A stretch of 21,916 nucleotides of DNA from Nitrospiria bacterium. GTDB taxonomy: Bacteria > Nitrospirota > Nitrospiria > JACQBZ01. Position 1 is the first letter of the stretch; each line of letters begins with the position of its first letter. Positions 1-8,035 of this stretch are shown piece after piece. Below the pieces are notes generated by a model. That model made no database searches. It was not told the DNA's origin and saw only the letters and a list, made by a program, of their open reading frames with translations. The stretch lies in the NCBI GenBank assembly GCA_919901335.1, contig CAKKOZ010000114.1, positions 1 through 21,916 on the forward strand. The letters are read 5' to 3'. The position numbers and the translations under genes were made by a program.

Positions 1-1469
<1,469 letters not shown>

Positions 1470-1520
1470 GGCCGGCGTCCTTTCTTTTTGTAGGGGCTCA
1501 CGTCGCCCCCTCCACAAAAC

Positions 1521-1550
1521 AAAAAACCGCACCAGAAAAAGGTGCGGTTT
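1521..1550 (-). terminator. Intrinsic terminator hairpin of the TPP riboswitch
   Basis: On the minus strand AAACCGCACC (1550-1541) pairs perfectly with GGTGCGGTTT (1533-1524) across a 7-nt loop. The next bases are U-rich (UUUGUUUUG). It lies between the TPP aptamer and the thiC ribosome-binding site. This fits an expression platform that stops transcription early when TPP is bound. The alternative antiterminator pairing was not worked out. Confidence 0.85.
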
Positions 1551-1570
1551 CCATGAATGAACCGGATTCG

Positions 1571-1650
1571 CTTCCCTTCGCTGGCATTATCCAGATCAGG
1601 TTCAAAGGGTCGCCGCCGATGCGGCCTCTCAGCCCTTTCGGGCACCCCTC
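1571..1650 (-). promoter_or_regulatory. TPP riboswitch (THI element)
   Basis: The minus strand carries the conserved thi-box. It opens with GGGGTGCCC, followed by GGGCTGAGA, and on the 3' side has ACCCTTTGAACCTGATCTGG and TAATGCCAGCGAAGGGAA. These are the known core segments of the TPP aptamer, including the CUGAGA pyrimidine-sensing and the GAACCUGAUC-type segments. It sits about 100 nt before thiC, the classic target. A terminator hairpin directly follows. Confidence 0.97.
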
Positions 1651-1664
1651 GCGTATATGAGCGG

Positions 1665-1694
1665 ATTATAAGATGGTGATCAAAGCTTAGTCAA
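1665..1694 (-). promoter_or_regulatory. Sigma70-type promoter of the thiC leader
   Basis: TTGACT (1694-1689) and a perfect TATAAT (1670-1665) are separated by 18 bp. They lie just upstream of the TPP aptamer on the same strand. Predicted transcription starts near 1658, immediately before the riboswitch. Confidence 0.85.
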
Positions 1695-1757
1695 CCGAAT
1701 AGTTTGACCGGGAGCCGATACGTTAACATAACGATCCGGAAGGCCGCACCGTAAAAT

Positions 1758-2549
1758 TTACGCCCCGATGCGAACGAGCAGCCCCTTCATCTTGACGACG
1801 CGGAACATATAGTTGAAAAACAAAATGGCGCTCGCAAGATAGATGACATTCAGGCCGGTCGCCCAGATCAGCTCATGGAGCGGAAACGCCTTCGTTTCGA
1901 TCACGGCGCGCATCCCTTCAAACACATGGGCCGCCGGAATACCGTTGGCGATCACCTGGAGGGAGGGCGGTAGGACGGAGATCGGATAGAAGACGGCCGA
2001 GACGGGCTGGAATAGAAAGGCCAGCCCCCAGGCCAGGACCTCGGCCTCCTGGCCATATCGGAGAATGATCGCGGTGGCAAAGATGCCGATCGCCCATCCC
2101 GTCACAACCAGATTAATCACAAACGGAACGAGCGACAAGCCGATCATGAATAAATTGAACGAATAGAACAGGTAGGCCAGACCGATCGTCATGATTGAGG
2201 CGCCGATCACCTTGAGGATGCTGACCAGCATCGTGGCGGATAAAAATTCACCCGTCCCAAGCGGGCTTACGAACAGATTCAGAAGGTTTCGGGACCAGAT
2301 TTCCTCAAGAAAGGAGATGCAAATCCCCTGCTGCGCCCGGAAGAGAACGTCCCAGAGAATGAGGGCGCCGATAAAAAATGTGACAAAGGCCGGAAGGCCC
2401 TCTTTGTATCGGGCGAGGTAAACCGTGATGAAACCCCAGACCATCAGATCCAGAAGCGGCCAGTAGACAATCTCCATCATCCGCTGCGGGCTGCGTTTGT
2501 ACAGCATGAGATGGCGGTTCACCAGCGCCAGGATGCGGTGCAGTTTCAT
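1758..2549 (-). CDS. ABC-2 type transporter permease
   Basis: This is the membrane-spanning half of an ABC exporter, 263 residues with about six hydrophobic segments. The late segment QPVSAVFYPISVLPPSLQVI, followed by NGIPAAHVFEGMRAV, is typical of ABC-2 permeases (NodJ/DrrB-like). I chose the ATG at 2549 because AAGGAAG lies just before it. An upstream ATG at 2576 would overlap the ATPase gene and add MREELKGRF without a clear ribosome-binding site. The ATPase stop codon is 10 nt before the chosen start, so the two genes are almost certainly co-transcribed. The substrate (drug, lipid or polysaccharide) cannot be read from the sequence. Confidence 0.9.
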   Translation of the reverse strand: MKLHRILALVNRHLMLYKRSPQRMMEIVYWPLLDLMVWGFITVYLARYKEGLPAFVTFFIGALILWDVLFRAQQGICISFLEEIWSRNLLNLFVSPLGTGEFLSATMLVSILKVIGASIMTIGLAYLFYSFNLFMIGLSLVPFVINLVVTGWAIGIFATAIILRYGQEAEVLAWGLAFLFQPVSAVFYPISVLPPSLQVIANGIPAAHVFEGMRAVIETKAFPLHELIWATGLNVIYLASAILFFNYMFRVVKMKGLLVRIGA

Positions 2550-2559
2550 AAATCTTCCT

Positions 2560-3288
2560 TTAAGTTCCTCTCGCAATCTTCAAGAACACCTCTTCCAGAT
2601 CCTCTCCCTCAAACCGTTTCACAATCTCGGCCGGAGTTCCGGTCGAGATGATCTCGCCCTTGTTTAAAAAGATGATGCGATCCGACATCTCCTCCATCTC
2701 CCTCATGTTATGGGAGGTGTAGAGGATCGTCAGCCCCGACTGTGCGCGGATCGTCTTCAGCAGTAAACGGGTCTTGTCGGCGATATCCGGATCGAGGCTG
2801 GCGGTGGGCTCGTCCAGAAAAAGGATCTTCGGATCGTTTAAAAGCGCTTTGGCGAGGGAAACGCGGGTCAACTGGCCGGTGGATAGTTTACGGGTCACCG
2901 TATCACGAAGGGGTGCGATCTCAAACACGGACAGCAGACGGTCAATCTTCTCCCGATAGTTCCGGACATGATAGATCTGGGCGAAGACACGGAGGTTTTC
3001 CCAGACCGTCAGGGACTGCGGGAGAGAAACATAGCTCGATGAAAAGTTGACCTGGGCCAGTATCTCTTCGCGGTTTCGGTCCAGATCCAGGCCCAAAATC
3101 CGAATCTGGCCGCTGGTCGGCGTCGTGATCCCCAGAAGCATCTGGATCGTCGTGGTCTTGCCGGCGCCGTTCGGGCCCAGCATGCCCAGGATCTCGCCCT
3201 GGTAAATCTCGAACGATATTTCGTTGACGGCCGTGACGCGTTCAAACCGCTTTGTGAGCTTTCGAACTTCTACGACAGAATGGATCAT
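2560..3288 (-). CDS. ABC transporter ATP-binding protein
   Basis: This is the nucleotide-binding half of the same exporter, 242 residues. Walker A is GPNGAGKT (38-45), the Q-loop Gln is near 91 and Walker B is ILFLDE (155-160). The signature reads LSTGQ (135-139) instead of the usual LSGGQ. The switch His is in TSHN (about 193). The domain order and short length fit the DrrA/NodI/CcmA-like group that pairs with ABC-2 permeases. It energises the permease encoded immediately downstream. The gene begins 21 nt after the preceding hypothetical gene, suggesting one transcript. The signature change is also seen in working ABC proteins, so it is not evidence of inactivity. Confidence 0.95.
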   Translation of the reverse strand: MIHSVVEVRKLTKRFERVTAVNEISFEIYQGEILGMLGPNGAGKTTTIQMLLGITTPTSGQIRILGLDLDRNREEILAQVNFSSSYVSLPQSLTVWENLRVFAQIYHVRNYREKIDRLLSVFEIAPLRDTVTRKLSTGQLTRVSLAKALLNDPKILFLDEPTASLDPDIADKTRLLLKTIRAQSGLTILYTSHNMREMEEMSDRIIFLNKGEIISTGTPAEIVKRFEGEDLEEVFLKIARGT

Positions 3289-3309
3289 GGCGTCACTCTA
3301 AAGAATCGC

Positions 3310-3783
3310 TCATCCCCTTCTGCCGAAGATCTTGGCGTTCTCCCGCGCGTCGTCCGATAAAATCTTCTGCCAGTCCCGTTTTTTCCGGGGCGACTTCCGA
3401 AAGGCATCATAAATTCCCCTGGCCAGTTCGATGCGGTCGATCCCCGGCGGCGCCACCTGAATGTCCATCTGTGCCATGGTCAGATCGAAATCGTTGTCGA
3501 GCATCGCTTCCGGATCCATCCCGTAGTCCTGAAGCGTCTGACGGATCACGCCCGCATCCACCCCGAAACGCCGCGCCACATCATGAATATTCGACGGCCG
3601 GTAGGTTTTATCCGCCGCGATTCCCAGATGGTAGGCGCAAAACAGGTCGAACGGATCCATCCCTGATTTCGGGGTGAGCGAGGGGGGCGCTGCGGGGCGT
3701 TCGGCGCTGGCCGATGCCCCCTGATCCGAAGGAGGACGGCGGCTTCCCCGGTCGCGAGGCGGTGTGTCACGATGATGTCTCAA
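3310..3783 (-). CDS. Unrecognised protein with helix-turn-helix-like segment
   Basis: I do not recognise this 157-residue protein. The first ~40 residues are rich in Pro, Arg and Ser and look disordered. A compact domain follows from about MDPFDLFCAYHLG. The stretch DVARRFGVDAGVIRQTLQDYG resembles a helix-turn-helix, so nucleic acid binding is possible but unproven. The C-terminus is basic and acidic (KSPRKKRDWQKIL). The start is a TTG at 3783 preceded by AAGGAG at good spacing. The in-frame ATG at residue 42 would remove only the disordered part. It lies between groES and the ABC ATPase with gaps of 32 and 21 nt, so it is probably part of that operon. Confidence 0.75.
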   Translation of the reverse strand: MRHHRDTPPRDRGSRRPPSDQGASASAERPAAPPSLTPKSGMDPFDLFCAYHLGIAADKTYRPSNIHDVARRFGVDAGVIRQTLQDYGMDPEAMLDNDFDLTMAQMDIQVAPPGIDRIELARGIYDAFRKSPRKKRDWQKILSDDARENAKIFGRRG

Positions 3784-3815
3784 AAAGTCTCCTTCATGCC
3801 GTCAAGTATCTTTAA

Positions 3816-4130
3816 TTATTGAAACCGTCCCAAGATGCTCTCTTCCCGGACCAAGACCAGCTCTTCACCGTCCAGTTCAACTTTCGTCACCCCGTACTTC
3901 TCGTACAGGACACGGTCACCCGTTTTGACCACGGTGGGGACAAATTTCTTATCGATGACCTTGCCTTTCTTATCCTGCTCCTCCTTGTAATGACCCTCCC
4001 CAATGGCCAGAACCTCCCCTTCCGAAGGCCTCTCCTTGGCCACATCTGGAATGATGATCCCCCCGGCGGTCTTTTCTTTCTCAGACCGGGGCCGGATCAA
4101 GGCCCAGTCATTTAATGGTCGAATTTTCAT
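3816..4130 (-). CDS. groES: GroES-type co-chaperonin, without adjacent groEL
   Basis: GroES is the heptameric lid of the GroEL folding chamber. The 104 residues show the family pattern: MKIRPLNDWALIRP at the start, the mobile loop near 17-33 (TAGGIIIPDVAKERP), and the closing strands GDRVLYEKYGVTKVELDGEELVLVREESIL. Between 46 and 66 it has a lysine-rich stretch (HYKEEQDKKGKVIDKKFVPT), a little longer than in E. coli GroES. A GAGGGGGG ribosome-binding site precedes the ATG. No groEL lies on either side, and no CIRCE-like inverted repeat (TTAGCACTC-N9-GAGTGCTAA) is seen upstream. This may be a second copy used with a groEL elsewhere. Confidence 0.95.
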   Translation of the reverse strand: MKIRPLNDWALIRPRSEKEKTAGGIIIPDVAKERPSEGEVLAIGEGHYKEEQDKKGKVIDKKFVPTVVKTGDRVLYEKYGVTKVELDGEELVLVREESILGRFQ

Positions 4131-4223
4131 TTGCCCCCCCTCAGATTGATTTTAAATTGTTTCGCGTCAGGCGATGAATTTTCTTCTGCGCCTCGGACTT
4201 CCAGCGTACCGACCATCCCCCTT

Positions 4224-4595
4224 TCACGGTTTTGCGCCCTTGTAATAGATGCTGAAAACAAGGTCCCCTCCGTCTTCCTTAGCCGTCACCTGTGCATCTC
4301 CGAACTGCTTTTTGGCCGGAACATCGCGCAGAAATTGTTCCCGGTCGGCCTCGTTGAAATAGCCCTTCGGCGTTGCGATCTCCCATGTCTTTTCCAAACC
4401 CTTCAGCCCGTAGAGTTCCGCATAAACCTTCTTCCAGGTTTTCTCACCCGCGATTGAAGACCCGGACGGCGGCGCTTGCAATTCGGCAGGATCGTGCCGG
4501 TATTTGGACCGCTGGGGATTGGTTTGCATGGTTAGATAGATGAATCCGCCCAGCATGAAAAACATCAGGATCCAAAAGCCCACCGTTTTTCCCAT
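4224..4595 (-). CDS. Small membrane-anchored protein of unknown function
   Basis: This 123-residue protein starts with an uncleaved-looking membrane segment (about residues 6-23, VGFWILMFFMLGGFIYLT). A soluble domain of about 95 residues follows, ending KEDGGDLVFSIYYKGAKP. There is no lipobox and there are no cysteines in the soluble part. The topology suggests a domain outside the cytoplasm held by an N-terminal anchor. I cannot assign a family. AAGG lies about 10 nt before the ATG. It is the first gene of the leftward run, 93 nt ahead of groES, and a candidate promoter lies at 4685-4713. Confidence 0.75.
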   Translation of the reverse strand: MGKTVGFWILMFFMLGGFIYLTMQTNPQRSKYRHDPAELQAPPSGSSIAGEKTWKKVYAELYGLKGLEKTWEIATPKGYFNEADREQFLRDVPAKKQFGDAQVTAKEDGGDLVFSIYYKGAKP

Positions 4596-4684
4596 TCGGA
4601 TTTGCCTTCCGTATCGCTTTTGTTGAAACCGCAGGCGTTCGGATCACCGGCAACCTCAACCGGTTGTAAAATAAGCCTCCGCGC

Positions 4685-4713
4685 ACCGTAGCAAGACGGA
4701 GGTGAAATGTCAA
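4685..4713 (-). promoter_or_regulatory. Candidate promoter for the 4595-1758 gene run
   Basis: A perfect TTGACA (4713-4708) is followed after 17 bp by TACGGT (4690-4685). TGC directly before it gives an extended -10. The -10 hexamer matches only half of the consensus. The position is right for the leftward gene starting at 4595, with a leader of about 85 nt. Confidence 0.45.
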
Positions 4714-4763
4714 GAAAGCCCCTCTGGCAAAAGATTTTAGTTCAATTCCTCTCGAGGTCTTAG

Positions 4764-4769
4764 TATAAT
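4764..4769 (+). promoter_or_regulatory. -10 element upstream of the J-domain gene
   Basis: A perfect TATAAT lies 27 nt before the ATG at 4797. The region 17 bp upstream (TTCAAT, 4741-4746) is a poor -35. Transcription would start near 4776. The ribosome-binding site AAAAGGA follows just before the start codon. Confidence 0.5.
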
Positions 4770-4796
4770 GCAATACCATCACCCGGGAAAAGGATC

Positions 4797-5399
4797 ATGG
4801 CCAAGGACAACAGCCACGCCAAGGCGATGGAACTTCGGAAAAAGCTCCGTGACCGGCTGGGAGACCTGAAAAACCGGGTCGAGAAAAGCTCCTTGGAGGC
4901 GTTTGAACAGGTTTTTCATGAGCGAATGGACACCTACTTCACTCAAGAGGAACGACTGGACGAGATGGCGCAGCTGCTTTCACAAATGACGGGAGAGATC
5001 GACCTCGCACGCGATCTGGACGAACTCAAAAAACTTGCGGGACGGCTTCATTTCCTCGAAGAGCATTTTGAAGAGATCGACAGCCAGTTGTACAATCGCC
5101 CGATGCGCCGCCGGGCCGGACGTTTCAACCTTTTTGATTTCCTGCGTCAATGGGAAAGCGGGCAGGCGCCCGGGACTCGAAGCGAGATTACCAGCGAAGC
5201 CGAAGCCTACCAAGAGCTGGGCATGAATCCCGGCGCCAGCATGAAGTCAATCACGGCCGCCTTTCGACGGCTCGTGAAAGAGCTCCATCCCGACCGGCAC
5301 GGCGGTGATCGCAGCACCGAGCCCAAATTAAGAAAGCTGGTCGCCGCCTATGAATTCATCAAGAAGAAAACGACCGATCGACAGGCCTTTTCCCGATAG
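4797..5399 (+). CDS. J-domain protein (DnaJ-like domain at the C-terminus)
   Basis: This 200-residue protein probably recruits and stimulates a DnaK/Hsp70. The J domain is at the C-terminus (about 136-195). Helix II carries AFRRLVKELHPDRHGGD with the essential HPD at 164-166, and then LRKLVAAYEFIKK. Residues 1-100 are highly charged and helical, probably coiled coil, with no glycine-rich or zinc-finger region. It is therefore a class III/C J-protein and not DnaJ itself. AAAAGGA precedes the ATG. It stands alone between two predicted promoters. The client or partner is unknown. That it lies near an orphan groES, on the opposite strand, may be coincidence. Confidence 0.88.
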   Translation: MAKDNSHAKAMELRKKLRDRLGDLKNRVEKSSLEAFEQVFHERMDTYFTQEERLDEMAQLLSQMTGEIDLARDLDELKKLAGRLHFLEEHFEEIDSQLYNRPMRRRAGRFNLFDFLRQWESGQAPGTRSEITSEAEAYQELGMNPGASMKSITAAFRRLVKELHPDRHGGDRSTEPKLRKLVAAYEFIKKKTTDRQAFSR

Positions 5400-5464
5400 G
5401 GAAGCGGATGGATTTTACTGCGGCCTTGATCCGGTATTAGTTGTTCTCTTCCGACCGGGTTGTC

Positions 5465-5473
5465 TGTTATAAT
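5465..5473 (+). promoter_or_regulatory. Extended -10 promoter for the 5536-6011 gene pair
   Basis: TGTTATAAT is a perfect extended -10 (TGn-TATAAT) with no good -35 at the usual distance. Transcription would start near 5480, 56 nt ahead of the ATG at 5536. It is flanked by a 7-bp inverted repeat, ACCGGGT (5454-5460) and ACCCGGT (5495-5501). Confidence 0.6.
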
Positions 5474-5535
5474 AGCCATCGTAGAAATCAAACGACCCGG
5501 TTGACTAAAATGGCCTGCTGCGGGAGATCACTCAT

Positions 5536-5805
5536 ATGGAAGGGCTGCGATTCGAATGGATCGGGAACAGGCATTACAGCGTTATTTTATATTTTGGAGA
5601 GAGCTTTGTGCCGGTGGAGGATGATCTTTTACGGCTTCTCGCAAAGAAATGGGAGGCCCCTCCGGAACAATTCCTGGAGCGGGTGATCGAGCAAATCGGC
5701 AGCAATCCCTATCTGAAGGAAAAAATCCGCGCGGCGGCCGACGCGGGTGATCCGCGGAGCCAGATCCCGGCCCTGCAGGCGTTTCTGCATAAACTTAAAA
5801 TCTAA
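5536..5805 (+). CDS. Small unrecognised protein
   Basis: I do not recognise this 89-residue soluble protein. It starts with beta-like sequence (MEGLRFEWIGNRHYSVILYFG). The rest looks helical, LLRLLAKKWEAPPEQFLERVIEQI and then a helix ending in ALQAFLHKLKI. There are no cysteines, signal peptide or membrane segment. GGGAG lies about 11 nt before the ATG, and an extended -10 promoter lies upstream. The following small gene starts 17 nt downstream, so they form a likely two-gene operon. Confidence 0.72.
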   Translation: MEGLRFEWIGNRHYSVILYFGESFVPVEDDLLRLLAKKWEAPPEQFLERVIEQIGSNPYLKEKIRAAADAGDPRSQIPALQAFLHKLKI

Positions 5806-5822
5806 TTTTTCAGGAGAGTGCG

Positions 5823-6011
5823 ATGAGCAAAGAACCGAAACGGCAGAAAGACCCGGATCCGGCGAAGACGGAGCCGAAAAAGAAAGTGTTCAACATTCCC
5901 ATTCCGGTTTTGCCAAGCGACGATGGCTCGGTGGATGACGAAATGAACGAGCTGTTCAATGAGGACAAGGTGGAGCACAAACATGGACAGACGGAACCGG
6001 AGAGGGATTAG
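5823..6011 (+). CDS. Very small, highly charged unrecognised protein
   Basis: This 62-residue protein is lysine-, glutamate- and proline-rich at its N-terminus (SKEPKRQKDPDPAKTEPKKK). A short hydrophobic patch FNIPIPVLP follows, and then an acidic tail. It is probably largely disordered. A strong AGGAGAG ribosome-binding site lies 5-6 nt before the ATG and the gene follows the 89-residue gene by 17 nt. Both argue that it is really translated. No function can be given. The stop codon is only 6 bp from the convergent thioredoxin-like gene. Confidence 0.65.
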   Translation: MSKEPKRQKDPDPAKTEPKKKVFNIPIPVLPSDDGSVDDEMNELFNEDKVEHKHGQTEPERD

Positions 6012-6017
6012 TCGGCT

Positions 6018-6488
6018 TTAGTAGCCGGTTCCCCGCGTCCGGATCGCAATCAAGGCCACAAGCAAAATTCCCACCGTTACTACGGCCAGGATAATCCGTA
6101 TCACCCGATTCACCTTTTCAAGCTTGCTCGGTTCTTTCGGCGGTTCATCCCCTAACAGGTGTTTTTGTATCACCGCATCCAGTTCCACGGCGTTGAGCTT
6201 GTGATCTTCCTGGTGGACGAGCTGTCCCGCTTTGTAGAAATGGGTCGTTGGAAAGGTTTCAAAGCGGTGTTTTCGCTTGATCTCGCGGCAGGCCCCCGGA
6301 ACGTGAAGCAGCGCCACGCCCCATCGAATCCGGCCATCGTATCGCTGCATTGTGTCGGCCACGATCGGCAGGAACTCTTCACACTTCTCGCAGTTTGCGA
6401 TCTTAAACAAAATCAACGCGGCCGGTGCGGCGAGAAAGTCCGGGTAGTTTTGGTCTGTGACGCGCTCCAGCTCCAGATCGAGAGCCAT
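6018..6488 (-). CDS. Thioredoxin-fold protein with C-terminal membrane anchor
   Basis: This 156-residue protein has a thioredoxin-like fold. LILFKIANCEKCEEFLP carries a CxxC active site at Cys33 and Cys36, and TFPTTHFYKAGQLV holds the cis-proline and the following strand. The motif CEKC differs from the CGPC of thioredoxin, and charged residues between the cysteines would change the redox potential. After the domain comes a lysine-rich linker and one hydrophobic segment (VIRIILAVVTVGILLVALIAI, about 128-150), with a short basic tail. The absence of a signal peptide suggests tail anchoring, with the redox domain in the cytoplasm. I chose the ATG at 6488 because AGGA lies at good distance; a TTG at 6512 lacks a ribosome-binding site. 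It follows a peroxiredoxin gene on the same strand and might reduce it. Confidence 0.85.
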   Translation of the reverse strand: MALDLELERVTDQNYPDFLAAPAALILFKIANCEKCEEFLPIVADTMQRYDGRIRWGVALLHVPGACREIKRKHRFETFPTTHFYKAGQLVHQEDHKLNAVELDAVIQKHLLGDEPPKEPSKLEKVNRVIRIILAVVTVGILLVALIAIRTRGTGY

Positions 6489-6514
6489 CCTTGATTCCTG
6501 GGTCGAATACAAAT

Positions 6515-6541
6515 CGGGGTAGAAGAGGATCTTCTACCCCG
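6515..6541 (-). terminator. Perfect 12-bp hairpin between peroxiredoxin and thioredoxin-like genes
   Basis: CGGGGTAGAAGA pairs with TCTTCTACCCCG over a 3-nt loop. It starts 21 nt after the peroxiredoxin stop. The minus-strand downstream bases are AUUUGUAU, only partly U-rich, so termination would be leaky. It ends 26 nt before the thioredoxin-like ATG and could set the expression ratio of the two genes. Confidence 0.45.
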
Positions 6542-6562
6542 ACTCGATGCAACCGATCATGT

Positions 6563-7024
6563 TTAATTTAACGATTTCAGCGCGGTCAATATCTCATTGT
6601 CATTGCGCGCCGTAAGAATTTCCTGCACCTTTACGTAACGCACGACACCTTGTTTGTCGATGACGATCGTTGCGCGCTTCGTGATGAACTTGTCGTCCAG
6701 CCACATGCCGTATTTCTTGGCCGTATCCCCGCTCATGTCCGAAAGCAGTCGGTGCTTTAGTCCCAGCGTTTCCTGCCAGGCCTTGTGGGAATAGGTGCTG
6801 TCGCGGCTGACCCCAAAAACTTCGGTGTTGGCCGACTGAAACTTCGGGAAATCGTCGTTCAAACACTTGTTCTCGGTCGTGCAAACCGGACTCCAATCCA
6901 AAGGATAAAAGGCCAGCACCACATTCTTCTTGCCTTTATAATCACCTAACTTCACTTCCTTTTGATCCTGGTCCTTCAACGTGAAATCGGGTGCCACCGC
7001 ACCGACTTTAATCTCTTCTGACAT
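6563..7024 (-). CDS. Peroxiredoxin (AhpE/Bcp-like redoxin)
   Basis: This 153-residue thiol peroxidase would reduce hydrogen peroxide or organic hydroperoxides in the cytoplasm. The N-terminus VGAVAPDFTLKDQDQKEVKL is typical of the family. The active site YPLDWSPVCTTE gives the peroxidatic Cys48, with the Pro and Thr nearby. A second cysteine, Cys54, could be resolving; at +6 it is one residue off the +5 spacing of classic Bcp. The Arg of the active site is probably that in FITKRATIVID. A near-perfect AAGGAGGT ribosome-binding site lies 6 nt before the ATG, suggesting high expression. Subclass (AhpE or Bcp) is not settled by eye. Confidence 0.92.
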   Translation of the reverse strand: MSEEIKVGAVAPDFTLKDQDQKEVKLGDYKGKKNVVLAFYPLDWSPVCTTENKCLNDDFPKFQSANTEVFGVSRDSTYSHKAWQETLGLKHRLLSDMSGDTAKKYGMWLDDKFITKRATIVIDKQGVVRYVKVQEILTARNDNEILTALKSLN

Positions 7025-7107
7025 TGCGCTACCTCCTTATCTTAAGTGAAAACGGCCGCGGTTCCGTACGGGCTGAACGAGGCCATCCGGTTTGATTTTG
7101 ATTCAGG

Positions 7108-7137
7108 ATAATACAGCCGTCACGGCTTGGTCAACAA
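7108..7137 (-). promoter_or_regulatory. Candidate promoter of the peroxiredoxin gene
   Basis: TATTAT (7113-7108) serves as -10. Upstream is TTGTTGACC, giving TTGTTG at 18 bp or TTGACC at 15 bp. The spacer contains a short palindrome, AGCCGTGACGGCT, which might be an operator or a weak hairpin after sucD. The leader to the ATG at 7024 would be about 75 nt. Confidence 0.4.
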
Positions 7138-7161
7138 GAAATGCAGGAAGTGTAGGGTCCT

Positions 7162-8034
7162 TCAATTCTTCATCAGGTTCTTTACGGCCTCGCCGATCAC
7201 GGCGGGGTTCTGGACGATCTTTACGCCGGCGGCTTCAAGCGTCGCGATTTTCTGCGCCGCCGTTCCCTTCCCGCCCGAAATGATCGCACCGGCATGGCCC
7301 ATCCGACGGCCCGGCGGGGCCGTCACGCCGGCGATGAAACCGACCACCGGCTTGGTGACGCTCGCCTTGATATAGTCGGCCGCCCGCTCCTCGGCATCGC
7401 CGCCGATCTCGCCGATCATCACGATCGCCTCGGTGTTTCTGTCTTTTTGAAACAGTTCGAGAACGTCCGTGAAATTCGTCCCGTTCACCGGATCGCCGCC
7501 GATCCCCACGCAGGTGGACTGGCCCAGTCCCAATCCGGTCAACTGCCAGACCGCCTCATACGTCAATGTGCCGCTGCGGGAGACGACCCCCACCGACCCT
7601 TTTTTATGGATGAAGCCCGGCATGATCCCAATCTTGCACTCCCCCGGTGTAATGATTCCGGGACAGTTCGGGCCGATCAGCCGGACGTCCTTGCCGACGA
7701 GAAACCGTTTTGCGCGGATCATATCGGCCAGCGGGATTCCTTCCGTGATGCAGATGATCAGGCCGATGCCGGCGTCCGCCGCTTCCATGACGGCATCGCC
7801 TGCCGCGGCCGGCGGAACGAAGATCATCGAGACATCGGGCCGCGTCGCCTCAACCGCCTCGTAAACCGTATTGAAAACCGGGGTTCCTTCAAAGGTCGTT
7901 CCCCCTTTTCCGGGTGTCACGCCGCCCACGATCTTCGTCCCGTACTCGCGGCAGGCCGCGGCGTGGAAGGACCCTTCCTTTCCCGTAATTCCCTGAACGA
8001 TCACCTTTGTGTTTTTATTGACAAGGATGCTCAT
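7162..8034 (-). CDS. sucD: Succinyl-CoA synthetase (ADP-forming) subunit alpha
   Basis: SucD binds CoA and carries the phosphorylated histidine. In an rTCA cycle it works toward succinyl-CoA, using ATP. The 290 residues match the family length. GITGKEGSFH (15-24) begins the CoA-binding Rossmann fold, GPNCPGI (121-127) follows, and RRMGHAGAIISGG contains the catalytic His247. The longer open frame would start at 8145 but overlaps the propeller gene. The ATG at 8034 starts one base after that gene's TAG stop, matches known N-termini (MSILVNKNTKVIVQGITG), and has GGG before it. It is the third gene of sucC-propeller-sucD, so it should be translationally coupled. Confidence 0.97.
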   Translation of the reverse strand: MSILVNKNTKVIVQGITGKEGSFHAAACREYGTKIVGGVTPGKGGTTFEGTPVFNTVYEAVEATRPDVSMIFVPPAAAGDAVMEAADAGIGLIICITEGIPLADMIRAKRFLVGKDVRLIGPNCPGIITPGECKIGIMPGFIHKKGSVGVVSRSGTLTYEAVWQLTGLGLGQSTCVGIGGDPVNGTNFTDVLELFQKDRNTEAIVMIGEIGGDAEERAADYIKASVTKPVVGFIAGVTAPPGRRMGHAGAIISGGKGTAAQKIATLEAAGVKIVQNPAVIGEAVKNLMKN

Positions 8035-8035
8035 G

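Noticed and set aside
4131..4223. CIRCE or heat-shock operator upstream of groES
   Set aside because: No TTAGCACTC-N9-GAGTGCTAA-like inverted repeat is present; only an AT-rich stretch with a weak TAAAAT box.
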